Origin: Macrothele yani
Taxonomy: Eukaryota > Arthropoda > Arachnida > Araneae > Macrothelidae
NCBI GenBank assembly: GCA_039090855.1
Contig: CM077013.1
Location: 142,993,240-143,057,239 of the forward strand
Reading direction: 5' to 3'
Length of the DNA: 64,000 nucleotides
Shown: positions 9,012 through 20,929 of the stretch, piece after piece
Layout of the letters: each line of letters opens with the position of its first letter
How positions within the stretch are numbered: the first letter of the stretch is position 1
Notes under the pieces: model-generated
Told to the model about the DNA's origin: nothing
Database searches by the model: none
The model's input: the letters and a program-made list of their open reading frames with translations, nothing else
Made by a program: the position numbers and the translations under genes

Positions 9012-10166
9012 GCTGCCGATTTATCGGAGTTTGATAAAGGACAAACTGTGATGGCACGGTGCCTGAGAATTAAGATCTCGGAAACGGCGCGCCTTGTGAG
9101 TCGTTCACGTGCCGCTGTAGTGAGTAGGGATAAAAAGTAGTGCACAGGTGGCCAAACGACGAACCGTCGTCTAGCCGTGTGTCGTTCGGTGGGACACAGT
9201 GCGCCAAATCATCCGCAGCTACAACAGTGGTGATCAAGGTAATGCGTCCCAGAACGCAGTTCATCGCAGCATTCTGCACATGGGCATGCGTAGCAGAAGA
9301 CCCAACCGGATCTCCATATTTAGTGCACGTCATCGCCAACAACGCGGGAAATGAGTCCACGATCATCGATATTGCACGGTGGATGATTGGAAGAAAGTAG
9401 CCTAGTCTGTCGAATCAAATTTCCTGGTGCCCCACGTCGCCGGTTACCAATGGAGGCTATGGCACCTGGATGCACTGTTGGGCGGAAACAGGCCGGCGAC
9501 GGCCGTATTATGCAGTGGGCGACGTTTTCTTGGGACACTTTAGGCCCCATTATCCCAATAGCACATCATTGCAGACCAAGTTCACCCATTCATGGCAACT
9601 GTGTGTTCTCTGCTGGGGATGGCCATTACCAACAGGATAATGTGCGATGCCACACTACTAGAATCGCCAAGAAGTGGTTCGAGGAACATGCTGATGACAT
9701 CAAACAGAAGTCATCGCTCTTTCCACGTTTTTATAAGTGAGCCACGTAAAAATTATCATCGGCCGCCACCGCGAATCGAACCCAGGGTCTTCCAGTTACG
9801 CGCCGGACATGCTATCACTACACCATTTTTCCGTGACTCACTCATAAACACGTGGAAAGAGCGATGACTTCTGTTTGATGTTCCTAATCCACGTCAATTG
9901 CGTGTATTAATGCTGGTGGCTTTCTGTTAATGCCCTGGCCTCCAAATTCACCTGAGATGTACCCAATCAGACATCTGTGGTTCGACTTGGAAAAGCCAGT
10001 TCACGCTAAATCACCACAACCCCGAAATGTACGGGAACTGGAGGACATGCTGTTGACATTATGGTACCCGATACACAAAGATATCTATCGCCACCTTATC
10101 GAATCGATGCCTTGCCGAGTGGTCGCTGTTTTGCGGGCTAAAGGGGTCCTACAGCTTATTAGGTAG
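9012..10166 (+). pseudogene. Tc1-like transposase, degenerate and interrupted
   Basis: An N-terminal ADLSEFDKGQTVMARC (from 9012) and ETARLVSRSRAAVVS helix-turn-helix are followed by several frame changes. The RSILHMGMRSRRPNRI segment lies near 9265-9315. The second catalytic aspartate is in QQDNVRCHTTRIAKKW (about 9640). The protein is then split by an insertion. It resumes at PWPPNSPEMYPIRHLW (about 9930), where the usual catalytic glutamate of the NPIEHLW motif is arginine. It ends ...AVLRAKGVLQLIR. The frame changes, the insertion and the lost glutamate make it inactive. Confidence 0.85.
9697..9881. repeat. Palindromic insertion with tRNA-like loop
   Basis: The arms of about 50 bp at 9697-9746 and 9832-9881 are near-perfect inverted repeats. 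They share ACATCAAACAGAAG, TCATCGCTCTTTCCACGT and GTGAG(C/T)CACG. The roughly 85-bp centre, read on minus, has an A-box-like TGGTGTAGTGATAG and a B-box-like GGGTTCGATTCG, so it is tRNA-like. It interrupts the Tc1 transposase between the HADDI and PWPPNSP motifs. About 45 bp right of it (9882-9928) are also foreign to the transposase. I see no direct target duplication. Confidence 0.7.
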
Positions 10167-13100
10167 GTGGTCATAATGTAATGGCTCATCGGTGTATAGG
10201 CTAAATGGGGTCCTACAGCTTATTAGGTAGGTAGTCATAATGTAATGGCTCATCGGTGTATAGGCTAAATGGGGTCCTACAGCTTATTAGGTAGGTGGTC
10301 ATAATGTAATGGCTCATCGGTGTATAGGCTAAATGGGGTCCTACAGCTTATTAGGTAGGTGGTCATAATGTAATGGCTCATCGGTGTATAGGCTAAAGGG
10401 GGTCCTACAGCTTATTAGGTAGGTGGTCATAATGTAATGGCTCATCGGTGTATAGGCTAAAGGGGGTCCTACAACTTATTAGGTAGGTGGTCATAATGTA
10501 ATGGCTCATCGGTGTATAGGCTAAATGGGGTCCTACAGCTTATTAGGTAGGTGGTCATAATGTAATGGCTCATCGGTGTATAGGCTAAATGGGGTCCTAC
10601 AGCTTATTAGGTAGGTGGTCATAATGTAATGGCTCATCGGTGTATAGGCTAAATGGGGTCCTACAGCTTATTAGGTAGGTGGTCATAATGTAATGGCTCA
10701 TCGGTGTATAGGCTAAAGGGGGTCCTACAACTTATTAGGTAGGTGGTCATAATGTAATGGCTCATCGGTGTATAGGCTAAAGAGGGTTCTACAGCTTAAT
10801 AGGTAGGTGGTCATAATGTAATGGCTCATCGGTGTATAGGCTAAATGGGGTCCTACAGCTTATTAGGTAGGTGGTCATAATGTAATGGCTCATCGGTGTA
10901 TAGGCTAAAGGGGGTCCTACAGCTTATTAGGTAGGTGGTCATAATGTAATGGCTCATCGGTGTATAGGCTAAAGGGGGTCCTACAGCTTATTAGGTAGGT
11001 GGTCATAATGTAATGGCTCATCGGTGTATAGGCTAAATGGGGTCCTACAGCTTATTAGGTAGGTGGTCATAATGTAATGGCTCATCGGTGTATAGGCTAA
11101 ATGGGGTCCTACAGCTTATTAGGTAGGTGGTCATAATGTAATGGCTCATCGGTGTATAGGCTAAATGGGGTCCTACAGCTTATTAGGTAGGTGGTCATAA
11201 TGTAATGGCTCATCGGTGTATAGGCTAAAGGGGGTCCTACAACTTATTAGGTAGGTGGTCATAATGTAATGGCTCATCGGTGTATAGGCTAAATGGGGTC
11301 CTACAGCTTATTAGGTAGGTGGTCATAATGTAATGGCTCATCGGTGTATAGGCTAAATGGGGTCCTACAGCTTATTAGGTAGGTGGTCATAATGTAATGG
11401 CTCATCGGTGTATAGGCTAAATGGGGTCCTACAGCTTATTAGGTAGGTGGTCATAATGTAATGGCTCATCGGTGTATAGGCTAAAGGGGGTCCTACAGCT
11501 TATTAGGTAGGTAGTCATAATGTAATGGCTCATCGGTGTATAGGCTAAAGGGGGTCCTACAACTTATTAGGTAGGTGGTCATAATGTAATGGCTCATCGG
11601 TGTATAGGCTAAATGGGGTCCTACAGCTTATTAGGTAGGTGGTCATAATGTAATTGGCTCGTCGGTGTATAGGCTAAAGGGGGTCCTACAGCTTATTAGG
11701 TAGGTGGTCATAATGTAATGGCTCATCGGTGTATAGGCTAAAGGGGGTTCTACAGCTTATTAGGTAGGTGGTCATAATGTAATGGCTCATCGGTGTATAG
11801 GCTAAATGGGGTCCTACAGCTTATTAGGTAGGTAGTCATAATGTAATGGCTCATCGGTGTATAGGCTAAATGGGGTCCTACAGCTTATTAGGTAGGTGGT
11901 CATAATGTAATGGCTCATCGGTGTATAGGCTAAATGGGGTCCTACAGCTTATTAGGTAGGTGGTCATAATGTAATGGCTCATCGGTGTATAGGCTAAAGG
12001 GGGTCCTACAGCTTATTAGGTAGGTGGTCATAATGTAATGGCTCATCGGTGTATAGGCTAAAGGGGGTCCTACAACTTATTAGGTAGGTGGTCATAATGT
12101 AATGGCTCATCGGTGTATAGGCTAAATGGGGTCCTACAGCTTATTAGGTAGGTGGTCATAATGTAATGGCTCATCGGTGTATAGGCTAAATGGGGTCCTA
12201 CAGCTTATTAGGTAGGTGGTCATAATGTAATGGCTCATCGGTGTATAGGCTAAATGGGGTCCTACAGCTTATTAGGTAGGTGGTCATAATGTAATGGCTC
12301 ATCGGTGTATAGGCTAAAGGGGGTCCTACAACTTATTAGGTAGGTGGTCATAATGTAATGGCTCATCGGTGTATAGGCTAAATGGGGTCCTACAGCTTAT
12401 TAGGTAGGTGGTCATAATGTAATGGCTCATCGGTGTATAGGCTAAAGGGGGTCCTACAGCTTATTAGGTAGGTGGTCATAATGTAATGGCTCATCGGTGT
12501 ATAGGCTGAAGGTGGTCCTACAGCTTATTAGGTAGGTGGTCATAATGTAATGGCTCATCGGTGTATAGGCTAAAGGGGGTCCTACAGCTTATTAGGTAGG
12601 TGGTCATAATGTAATGGCTCATCGGTGTATAGGCTAAAGGGGGTCCTACAACTTATTAGGTAGGTGGTCATAATGTAATGGCTCATCGGTGTATAGGCTA
12701 AATGGGGTCCTACAGCTTATTAGGTAGGTGGTCATAATGTAATGGCTCATCGGTGTATAGGCTAAATGGGGTCCTACAGCTTATTAGGTAGGTGGTCATA
12801 ATGTAATGGCTCATCGGTGTATAGGCTAAAGGGGGTCCTACAACTTATTAGGTAGGTGGTCATAATGTAATGGCTCATCGGTGTATAGGCTAAAGGGGGT
12901 CCTACAGCTTATTAGGTAGGTGGTCATAATGTAATGGCTCATCGGTGTATAGGCTAAAGGGGGTCCTACAACTTATTAGGTAGGTGGTCATAATGTAATG
13001 GCTCATCGGTGTATAGGCTAAAGGGGGTCCTACACCTTATTAGGTAGGTGGTCATAATGTAATGGCTCCTCGGTGTATAGGCTAAAGGGGGTTCTACACC

Positions 13101-16100
13101 TTATTAGGTAGGTGGTCATAATGTAATGGCTCATCGGTGTATAGGCTAAAGGGGGTTCTACACCTTATTAGGTAGGTGGTCATAATGTAATGGCTCATCG
13201 GTGTATAGGCTAAAGGGGGTCCTACAACTTATTAGGTAGGTGGTCATAATGTAATGGCTCATCGGTGTATAGGCTAAATGGGGTCCTACAGCTTATTAGG
13301 TAGGTGGTCATAATGTAATGGCTCATCGGTGTATGGCTAAAGGGGGTTCTACAGCTTATTAGGTAGGTGGTCATAATGTAATGGCTCATCGGTGTATAGG
13401 CTAAATGGGGTCCTACAGCTTATTAGGTAGGTGGTCATAATGTAATGGCTCATCGGTGTATAGGCTAAAGGGGGTCCTACAGCTTATTAGGTAGGTGGTC
13501 ATAATGTAATGGCTCATCGGTGTATAGGCTAAAGGGGGTCCTACAACTTATTAGGTAGGTGGTCATAATGTAATGGCTCATCGGTGTATAGGCTAAAGGT
13601 GGTCCTACAGCTTATTAGGTAGGTGGTCATAATGTAATGGCTCATCGGTGTATAGGCTAAAGGGGGTCCTACAACTTATTAGGTAGGTGGTCATAATGTA
13701 ATGGCTCATCGGTGTATAGGCTAAAGGGGGTCCTACACCTTATTAGGTAGGTGGTCATAATGTAATGGCTCATCGGTGTATAGGCTAAAGGGGGTCCTAC
13801 AACTTATTAGGTAGGTGGTCATAATGTAATGCCTCATCGGTGTATAGGCTAAAGGGGGTCCTACAGCTTATTAGGTTGGTGGTCATAATGTAATGGCTCA
13901 TCGGTGTATAGGCTAAATGGGGTCCTACAGCTTATTAGGTAGGTGGTCATAATGTAATGGCTCATCGGTGTATAGGCTAAATGGGGTCCTACAGCTTATT
14001 AGGTAGGTGGTCATAATGTAATGGCTCATCGGTGTATAGGCTAAATGGGGTCCTACAGCTTATTAGGTAGGTGGTCATAATGTAATGGCTCATCGGTGTA
14101 TAGGCTAAAGGGGGTCCTACAGCTTATTAGGTAGGTGGTCATAATGTAATGGCTCATCGGTGTATAGGCTAAAGGGGGTCCTACAACTTATTAGGTAGGT
14201 GGTCATAATGTAATGGCTCATCGGTGTATAGGCTAAATGGGGTCCTACAGCTTATTAGGTAGGTGGTCATAATGTAATGGCTCATCGGTGTATGGCTAAA
14301 GGGGGTTCTACAGCTTATTAAGTAGGTGGTCATAATGTAATGGCTCATCGGTGTATAGGCTAAATGGGGTCCTACAGCTTATTAGGTAGGTGGTCATAAT
14401 GTAATGGCTCATCGGTGTATAGGCTAAATGGGGTCCTACAGCTTATTAGGTAGGTGGTCATAATGTAATGGCTCATCGGTGTATGGCTAAAGGGGGTTCT
14501 ACAGCTTATTAGGTAGGTGGTCATAATGTAATGGCTCATCGGTGTATAGGCTAAATGGGGTCCTACAGCTTATTAGGTAGGTGGTCATAATGTAATGGCT
14601 CATCGGTGTATAGGCTAAAGGGGGTCCTACAGCTTATTAGGTAGGTGGTCATAATGTAATGGCTCATCGGTGTATAGGCTAAAGGGGGTCCTACAACTTA
14701 TTAGGTAGGTGGTCATAATGTAATGGCTCATCGGTGTATAGGCTAAAGGTGGTCCTACAGCTTATTAGGTAGGTGGTCATAATGTAATGGCTCATCGGTG
14801 TATAGGCTAAAGGGGGTCCTACAACTTATTAGGTAGGTGGTCATAATGTAATGGCTCATCGGTGTATAAGCTAAAGGGGGTCCTACACCTTATTAGGTAG
14901 GTGGTCATAATGTAATGGCTCATCGGTGTATAGGCTAAAGGGGGTCCTACAACTTATTAGGTAGGTGGTCATAATGTAATGGCTCATCGGTGTATAGGCT
15001 AAAGGGGTCCTACAGCTTATTAGGTTGGTGGTCATAATGTAATGGCTCATCGGTGTATAGGCTAAATGGGGTCCTACAGCTTATTAGGTAGGTGGTCATA
15101 ATGTAATGGCTCATCGGTGTATAGGCTAAATGGGGTCCTACAGCTTATTAGGTAGGTGGTCATAATGTAATGGCTCATCGGTGTATAGGCTAAATGGGGT
15201 CCTACAGCTTATTAGGTAGGTGGTCATAATGTAATGGCTCATCGGTGTATAGGCTAAAGGGGGTCCTACAGCTTATTAGGTAGGTGGTCATAATGTAATG
15301 GCTCATCGGTGTATAGGCTAAAGGGGGTCCTACAACTTATTAGGTAGGTGGTCATAATGTAATGGCTCATCGGTGTATAGGCTAAATGGGGTCCTACAGC
15401 TTATTAGGTAGGTGGTCAAAATGTAATGGCTCATCGGTGTATGGCTAATGGGGGTTCTACAGCTTATTAGGTAGGTGGTCATAATGTAATGGCTCATCGG
15501 TGTATAGGCTAAATGGGGTCCTACAGCTTATTAGGTAGGTGGTCATAATGTAATGGCTCATCGGTGTATAGGCTAAATGGGGTCCTACAGCTTATTAGGT
15601 AGGTGGTCATAATGTAATGGCTCATCGGTGTATAGGCTAAATGGGGTCCTACAGCTTATTAGGTAGGTGGTCATAATGTAATGGCTCATCGGTGTATAGG
15701 CTAAAGGGGGTCCTACAGCTTATTAGGTTGGTGGTCATAATGTAATGGCTCATCGGTGTATAGGCTAAATGGGGTCCTACAGCTTATTAGGTAGGTGGTC
15801 ATAATGTAATGGCTCATCGGTGTATGGCTAAATGGGGTCCTACAGCTTATTAGGTAGGTGGTCATAATGAAATGGCTCATCGGTGTATAGGCTAAAGGGG
15901 GTCCTACAGCTTATTAGGTAGGTGGTCATAATGTAATGGCTCATCGGTGTATAGGCTAAAGGGGGTCCTACAACTTATTAGGTAGGTGGTCATAATGTAA
16001 TGGCTCATCGGTGTATAGGCTAAAGGGGGTCCTACAACTTATTAGGTAGGTGGTCATAATGTAATGGCTCATCGGTGTATAGGCTAAATGGGGTCCTACA

Positions 16101-19100
16101 GCTTATTAGGTAGGTGGTCATAATGTAATGGCTCATCGGTGTATAGGCTAAATGGGGTCCTACAGCTTATTAGGTAGGTGGTCATAATGTAATGGCTCAT
16201 CGGTGTATAGGCTAAATGGGGTCCTACAGCTTATTAGGTAGGTGGTCATAATGTAATGGCTCATCGGTGTATAGGCTAAATGGGGTCCTACAGCTTATTA
16301 GGTAGGTGGTCATAATGTAATGGCTCATCGGTGTATAGGCTAAATGGGGTCCTACAGCTTATTAGGTAGGTGGTCATAATGAAATGGCTCATCGGTGTAT
16401 AGGCTAAATGGGGTCCTACAGCTTATTAGTTAGGTGGTCATAATGTAATGGCTCATCGGTGTATAGGCTAAATGGGGTCCTACAGCTTATTAGGTAGGTG
16501 GTCATAATGAAATGGCTCATCGGTGTATAGGCTAAAGGGGGTCCTACAGCTTATTAGGTAGGTGGTCATAATATAATGGCTCATCGGTGTATAGGCTAAA
16601 GGGGGTCCTACAACTTATTAGGTAGGTGGTCATAATGTAATGGCTCATCGGTGTATAGGCTAAAGGGGTCCTACAGCTTATTAGGTAGGTGGTCATAATG
16701 TAATGGCTCATCGGTGTATGGCTAAAGGGGGTTCTACAGCTTATTAGGTAGGTGGTCATAATGTAATGGCTCATCGGTGTATAGGCTAAAGAAGGTCCTA
16801 TAGCTTATTAGGTAGGTGGTCATAATGTAATGGCTCATCGGTGTATAGGCTAAAGGGGGTCCTACAGCTTATTAGGTAGGTGGTCATAATGTAATGGCTC
16901 ATTGGTGTATAGGCTAAAGGAGGTCCTATAGCTTATTAGGTAGGTGGTCATAATGTAATGGCTCAGCGGTGTATAGGCTAAAGGGGGTCCTACAGCTTAT
17001 TAGGTAGGTGGTCATAATATAATGGCTCATCGGTGTATAGGCTAAAGGGGGTCCTACAACTTATTAGGTAGGTGGTCATAATGTAATGGCTCATCGGTGT
17101 ATAGGCTAAAGGGGGTCCTACAACTTATTAGGTAGGTGGTCATAATATAATGGCTCATCGGTGTATAGGCTAAAGGGGGTCCTACAACTTATTAGGTAGG
17201 TGGTCATAATGTAATGGCTCATCGGTGTATAGGCTAAAGGGGGTCCTACAACTTATTAGGTAGGTGGTCATAATGTAATGGCTCATCGGTGTATAGGCTA
17301 AATGGGGTCCTACAGCTTATTAGGTAGGTGGTCATAATGTAATGGCTCATCGGTGTATGGCTAAAGGGGGTTCTACAGCTTATTAGGTAGGTGGTCATAA
17401 TGTAATGGCTCATCGGTGTATAGGCTAAATGGGGTCCTACAGCTTATTAGGTAGGTGGTCATAATGTAATGGCTCATCGGTGTATAGGCTAAATGGGGTC
17501 CTACAGCTTATTAGGTAGGTGGTCATAATGTAATGGCTCATCGGTGTATAGGCTAAATGGGGTCCTACAGCTTATTAGGTAGGTGGTCATAATGTAATGG
17601 CTCATCGGTGTATAGGCTAAATGGGGTCCTACAGCTTATTAGGTAGGTGGTCATAATGTAATGGCTCATCGGTGTATAGGCTAAAGGGGGTCCTACAAAT
17701 TATTAGGTAGGTGGTCATAATGTAATGGCTCATCGGTGTATAGGCTAAAGGGGGTCCTACAACTTATTAGGTAGGTGGTCATAATGTAATGGCTCATCGG
17801 TGTATAGGCTAAAGGGGGTCCTACACCTTATTAGGTAGGTGGTCATAATGTAATGGCTCATCGGTGTATAGGCTAAAGGGGGTCCTACAGCTTACTAGGT
17901 AGGTGGTCATAATGTAATGGCTCATCGGTGTATAGGCTAAAGGGGTCCTACAGCTTATTAGGTAGGTGGTCATAATGTAATGGCTCATCGGTGTATAGGC
18001 TAAAGGGGGTTCTACAGCTTATTAGGTAGGTGGTCATAATGTAATGGCTCATCGGTATATAGGCTAAAGGGGGTCCTCCAGCTTATTAGGTAGGTGGTCA
18101 TAATGTAATGGCTCATCGGTGTATAGGGTAAAGGAGGTCATACAGCTTATTAGGTAGGTGGTCATAATGTAATGGCTCATTGGTGTATAGGCTAAAGGGG
18201 TCCTACAGCTTACTAGGTAGGTGGTCATAATGTAATAGCTCATCGGTGTATAGCCTAAAAGGGGTCCTACAGCTTATTAGGTAGGTGGTCATAATGTAAT
18301 GGCTCATCGGTGTATAGGCTAAAGGGGGTCCTACAGCTTATTAGGTAGGTGGTCATAATGTAATGGCTCATCGGTGTATACGCTAAAAGGGGTCCTACAG
18401 CTTATTAGGTAGGTGGTCATAATGTAATGGCTCATCGGTGTAGAGGCTAAAGGGGGTCCTACAGCTTATTAGGTAGGTGGTCAAAATGTAATGGCTCATC
18501 GGTGTATAGGCTAAAGGGGGTCCTACAGCTTATTAGGTCGGTGGTCATAATGTAATGGCTCATCGGTGTATAGGTTAAAGGAGGTCCTACAGCTTATTAG
18601 GTAGGTGGTCATAATGTAATGGCTCATCGGTGTATAGGCTAAAGGGGGTCCTACAGCTTATTAGGTAGGTGGTCATAATGTAATGTCTCATCGGTGTATA
18701 GGCTAAAGGAGGTCATACAGCTTATTAGGTAGGTGGTCATAATGTAATGGCTCATCGGTGTATAGGCTAAAGGAGGTCCTACAGCTTATAAGGTGGGTGG
18801 TCATAATGTAATGGCTCATCGGTGTATAGGCTAAAGGGGGTCCTACAGCTTATTAGGTAGGTGGTCATAATGTAATGGCTCATCGGTGTATAGGCTAAAG
18901 GAGGTCCTACAGCTTATTAGGTGGGTGGTCATAATGTAATGGCTCATCGGTGTATACGCTAAAAGGGGTCCTACAGCATATTAGGTAGGTGGTCATAATG
19001 TAATGGCTCATCGGTGTAGAGGCTAAAGGGGGTCCTACAGCTTATTAGGTAGGTGGTCAAAATGTAATGGCTCATCGGTGTATAGGCTAAAGGGGGTCCT

Positions 19101-19532
19101 ACAGCTTATTAGGTAGGTGGTCATAATGTAATGGCTCATCGGTGTATAGGTTAAAGGAGGTCCTACAGCTTATTAGGTAGGTGGTCATAATGTAATGGCT
19201 CATCGGTGTATAGGCTAAAGGGGGTCCTACAGCTTATTAGGTAGGTGGTCATAATGTAATGTCTCATCGGTGTATAGGCTAAAGGAGGTCATACAGCTTA
19301 TTAGGTAGGTGGTCATAATGTAATGGCTCATCGGTGTATAGGCTAAAGGAGGTCCTACAGCTTATAAGGTGGGTGGTCATAATGTAATGGCTCATCGGTG
19401 TATAGGCTAAAGGGGGTCCTACAGCTTATTAGGTAGGTGGTCATAATGTAATGGCTCATCGGTGTATAGGCTAAAGGAGGTCCTACAGCTTATTAGGTGG
19501 GTGGTCATAATGTAATGGCTCATCGGTGTATG
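10136..19532 (+). repeat. 9.4-kb satellite array, 64-bp monomer, from a Tc1 3' end
   Basis: There are about 147 tandem copies of a 64-bp unit: 60 bp matching the end of the Tc1 element at 8953-10194 (the last codons, the stop and the terminal inverted repeat up to CATCGGTG) plus TATA. The first unit is the transposon end itself. Sites vary in a few fixed positions: TAAATGG or TAAAGGG, ACAGCTT, ACAACTT or ACACCTT, and occasional GTATGG two-base deletions. The array is purest in the middle and more varied from about 18 kb on. It contains higher-order duplications. It has no coding capacity; the short minus-strand frame at 16544-16774 is a by-product of the repeat. Confidence 0.97.
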
Positions 19533-19926
19533 TCCAGGCTATTGGTGTTTTAGGGATGTTAGTTTGAACATGACGTCATCAACCCCTGCCATTTTCTCTA
19601 TTCATGAGTACTTCTGAGATGGAGTAGTGGTAGACTAAGAACAAAGAGTCATAAAGTTGCCTTAAGTCTAGAGTGCACAAAGGCAGTGTTGCTCCCAGAC
19701 TGAGAACAAAGAACACCAAACTTGTACTGTGCAGCACTTAGCTCGGCTGAAGTTAATACTGGGACATGGTTGGTTGTATATATAAGTAGGAACGTGATAA
19801 AAGCATTATTTCACCAAACCAATGACGTGGCAGTCGGACATCAAAGCTGACCAGCGACAACGGTTGAAAATACTTTTTGAAATATCTGCTAATATTTGAT
19901 ATCTGATTAAACATGCATGGTTGTCA
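19533..19926. other. Unassigned right flank of the satellite
   Basis: This unique-looking sequence begins TGTCCAGGCTATTGG. A small internal repeat contains ACTAAGAACAAAGAGTC and ACTGAGAACAAAGAACACC about 60 bp apart. No gene or known element is recognised. Confidence 0.4.
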
Positions 19927-20103
19927 TTATTTGCTGTATTTTGCTTCTTTTTTTGTTCCATGGGTTTAAAGACTACTATTTTAACTACTATGAAGTGTGC
20001 AACTCAAAGGGCTTTAAGGAATTTCGCTTTCCTAATTTAGGGACACTGGTTCCAGGAGAGGGACAGAATGAGCTCCTAAGACCACTCGGCCACTGAAGCG
20101 GCC
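19927..20103 (-). mobile_element. SINE-A variant with an alternative tail
   Basis: Reverse orientation. The CCTAATTTAGGGACACTGG body block is SINE-A, but the 3' part differs from the usual ...CTCACGGTGGTCGTTAAACC. It reads instead, on minus, CTTAAAGCCC, GAGTTGCACACTTCATAG, AACCCATGGAAC, then AGAAGC and CAGCAAATAA. The same alternative tail occurs inside the composite copy at 40736-41047. The 5' head is mostly lost, with only CCGCTTCAGTGGCCG-like remnants. Confidence 0.7.
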
Positions 20104-20303
20104 TCTTATTTCTGCTAGTGTTCGCTACGCGCGACTACAATGAATACTAAAAGAAGCGAAGTAAGAATTTCACTGAATGTTAATAGGGCTCTAACTTCAT
20201 CAAATAAATTGGTGTGGATTTACACATCTGATGTTTTTCAACAGTTCTCTGGATGAGTGCTCAGAGACGTGGATTTCTGGTTAGTTTTTCACTGAGCTAA
20301 GCT

Positions 20304-20544
20304 TGAGTTCAGAATTTTTTTCTTTTTTTGATTGGAGGTTTAACGACAACCGTGAGCAACTCAATGGGCTACAAGCAGTCGCCCGTCCCAAATTTAGGGT
20401 CACTGGTTTCAGGGAAGGGAGAGAGCCAGTGCTGTAAGACAAACACAACATCCATGCCTCACCGGGATTCGATCCCGGACCCCTTTCGGACGAATGATCA
20501 GAGGCCATCGCTCAGACCACTGCGCCACCGGCTGAGTTCAGAAT
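20304..20544 (-). mobile_element. SINE-A, full length, with 12-bp target duplication
   Basis: A complete reverse copy runs from poly-T at about 20316 to CCACCGG at 20532. It is flanked by TGAGTTCAGAAT at 20304-20315 and 20533-20544. The last few bases of the 5' head (GGGGCGGC) are missing, so the copy is slightly 5' truncated. Confidence 0.92.
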
Positions 20545-20612
20545 GGTGTTCTCGTTCCTACGGATTTGGTGCTGTTCCTTTCCTGGAATCAGATACCCTA
20601 AATTAAGGATAA
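20545..20612 (+). mobile_element. Old SINE-A body fragment
   Basis: CCTACGGATTTGGTGCTG, TTTCCTGGAATCAG and CCCTAAATTAAGGAT correspond to the central SINE-A blocks with many substitutions. No head or tail is present. Confidence 0.55.
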
Positions 20613-20929
20613 GATAAGCCTGAGATGTTTATGGGGATTCCCAGACTCCTGAAAGGAAAAGTAACCTGCTGAATTCCATTTCTAGGTTAGAGAACTCTGC
20701 ATTCTTCATATTTGTGTTTAAAACTGAGAGTACGATTAGTGTAATCACAGTTGAAGTTTCTTCCTAGTGTTGATGCAACAAATTAAAAAGACCAAAAATT
20801 TAAAAGATGCCATGCTTTTATGTATGATGAGAAAATAATATTCTATTCAAAAAGTGGTAATAGCGGATATAAACATAATATAAAATTAACAATAACATAC
20901 CAGTAAATATTAACAAGAAAGATAACACC
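20613..20929. other. AT-rich sequence, no gene seen
   Basis: I recognise nothing beyond AT-richness between the SINE fragment and repeat R2. Confidence 0.4.

Larger units (their letters stand above)
8953..10194 (+). mobile_element. Tc1-like transposon, founder of the 64-bp satellite
   Basis: The right terminus is intact. After the transposase stop at 10164-10166 come GGTGGTCATAATG and the end ...CATCGGTG, followed by TA at 10195-10196. The matching left terminus is missing: the copy begins where the neighbouring Tc1 element ends, so it is 5'-truncated. It carries an internal palindromic insertion at 9697-9881. Its last 59-60 bp are the sequence amplified in the adjacent 9.4-kb array. Confidence 0.85.

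Noticed and set aside
16544..16774. Minus-strand open frame of 76 codons with repeated MSHYIMTTYLISC
   Set aside because: It lies inside the 64-bp satellite and only appears where two-base deletions keep the frame open. It is not a gene.
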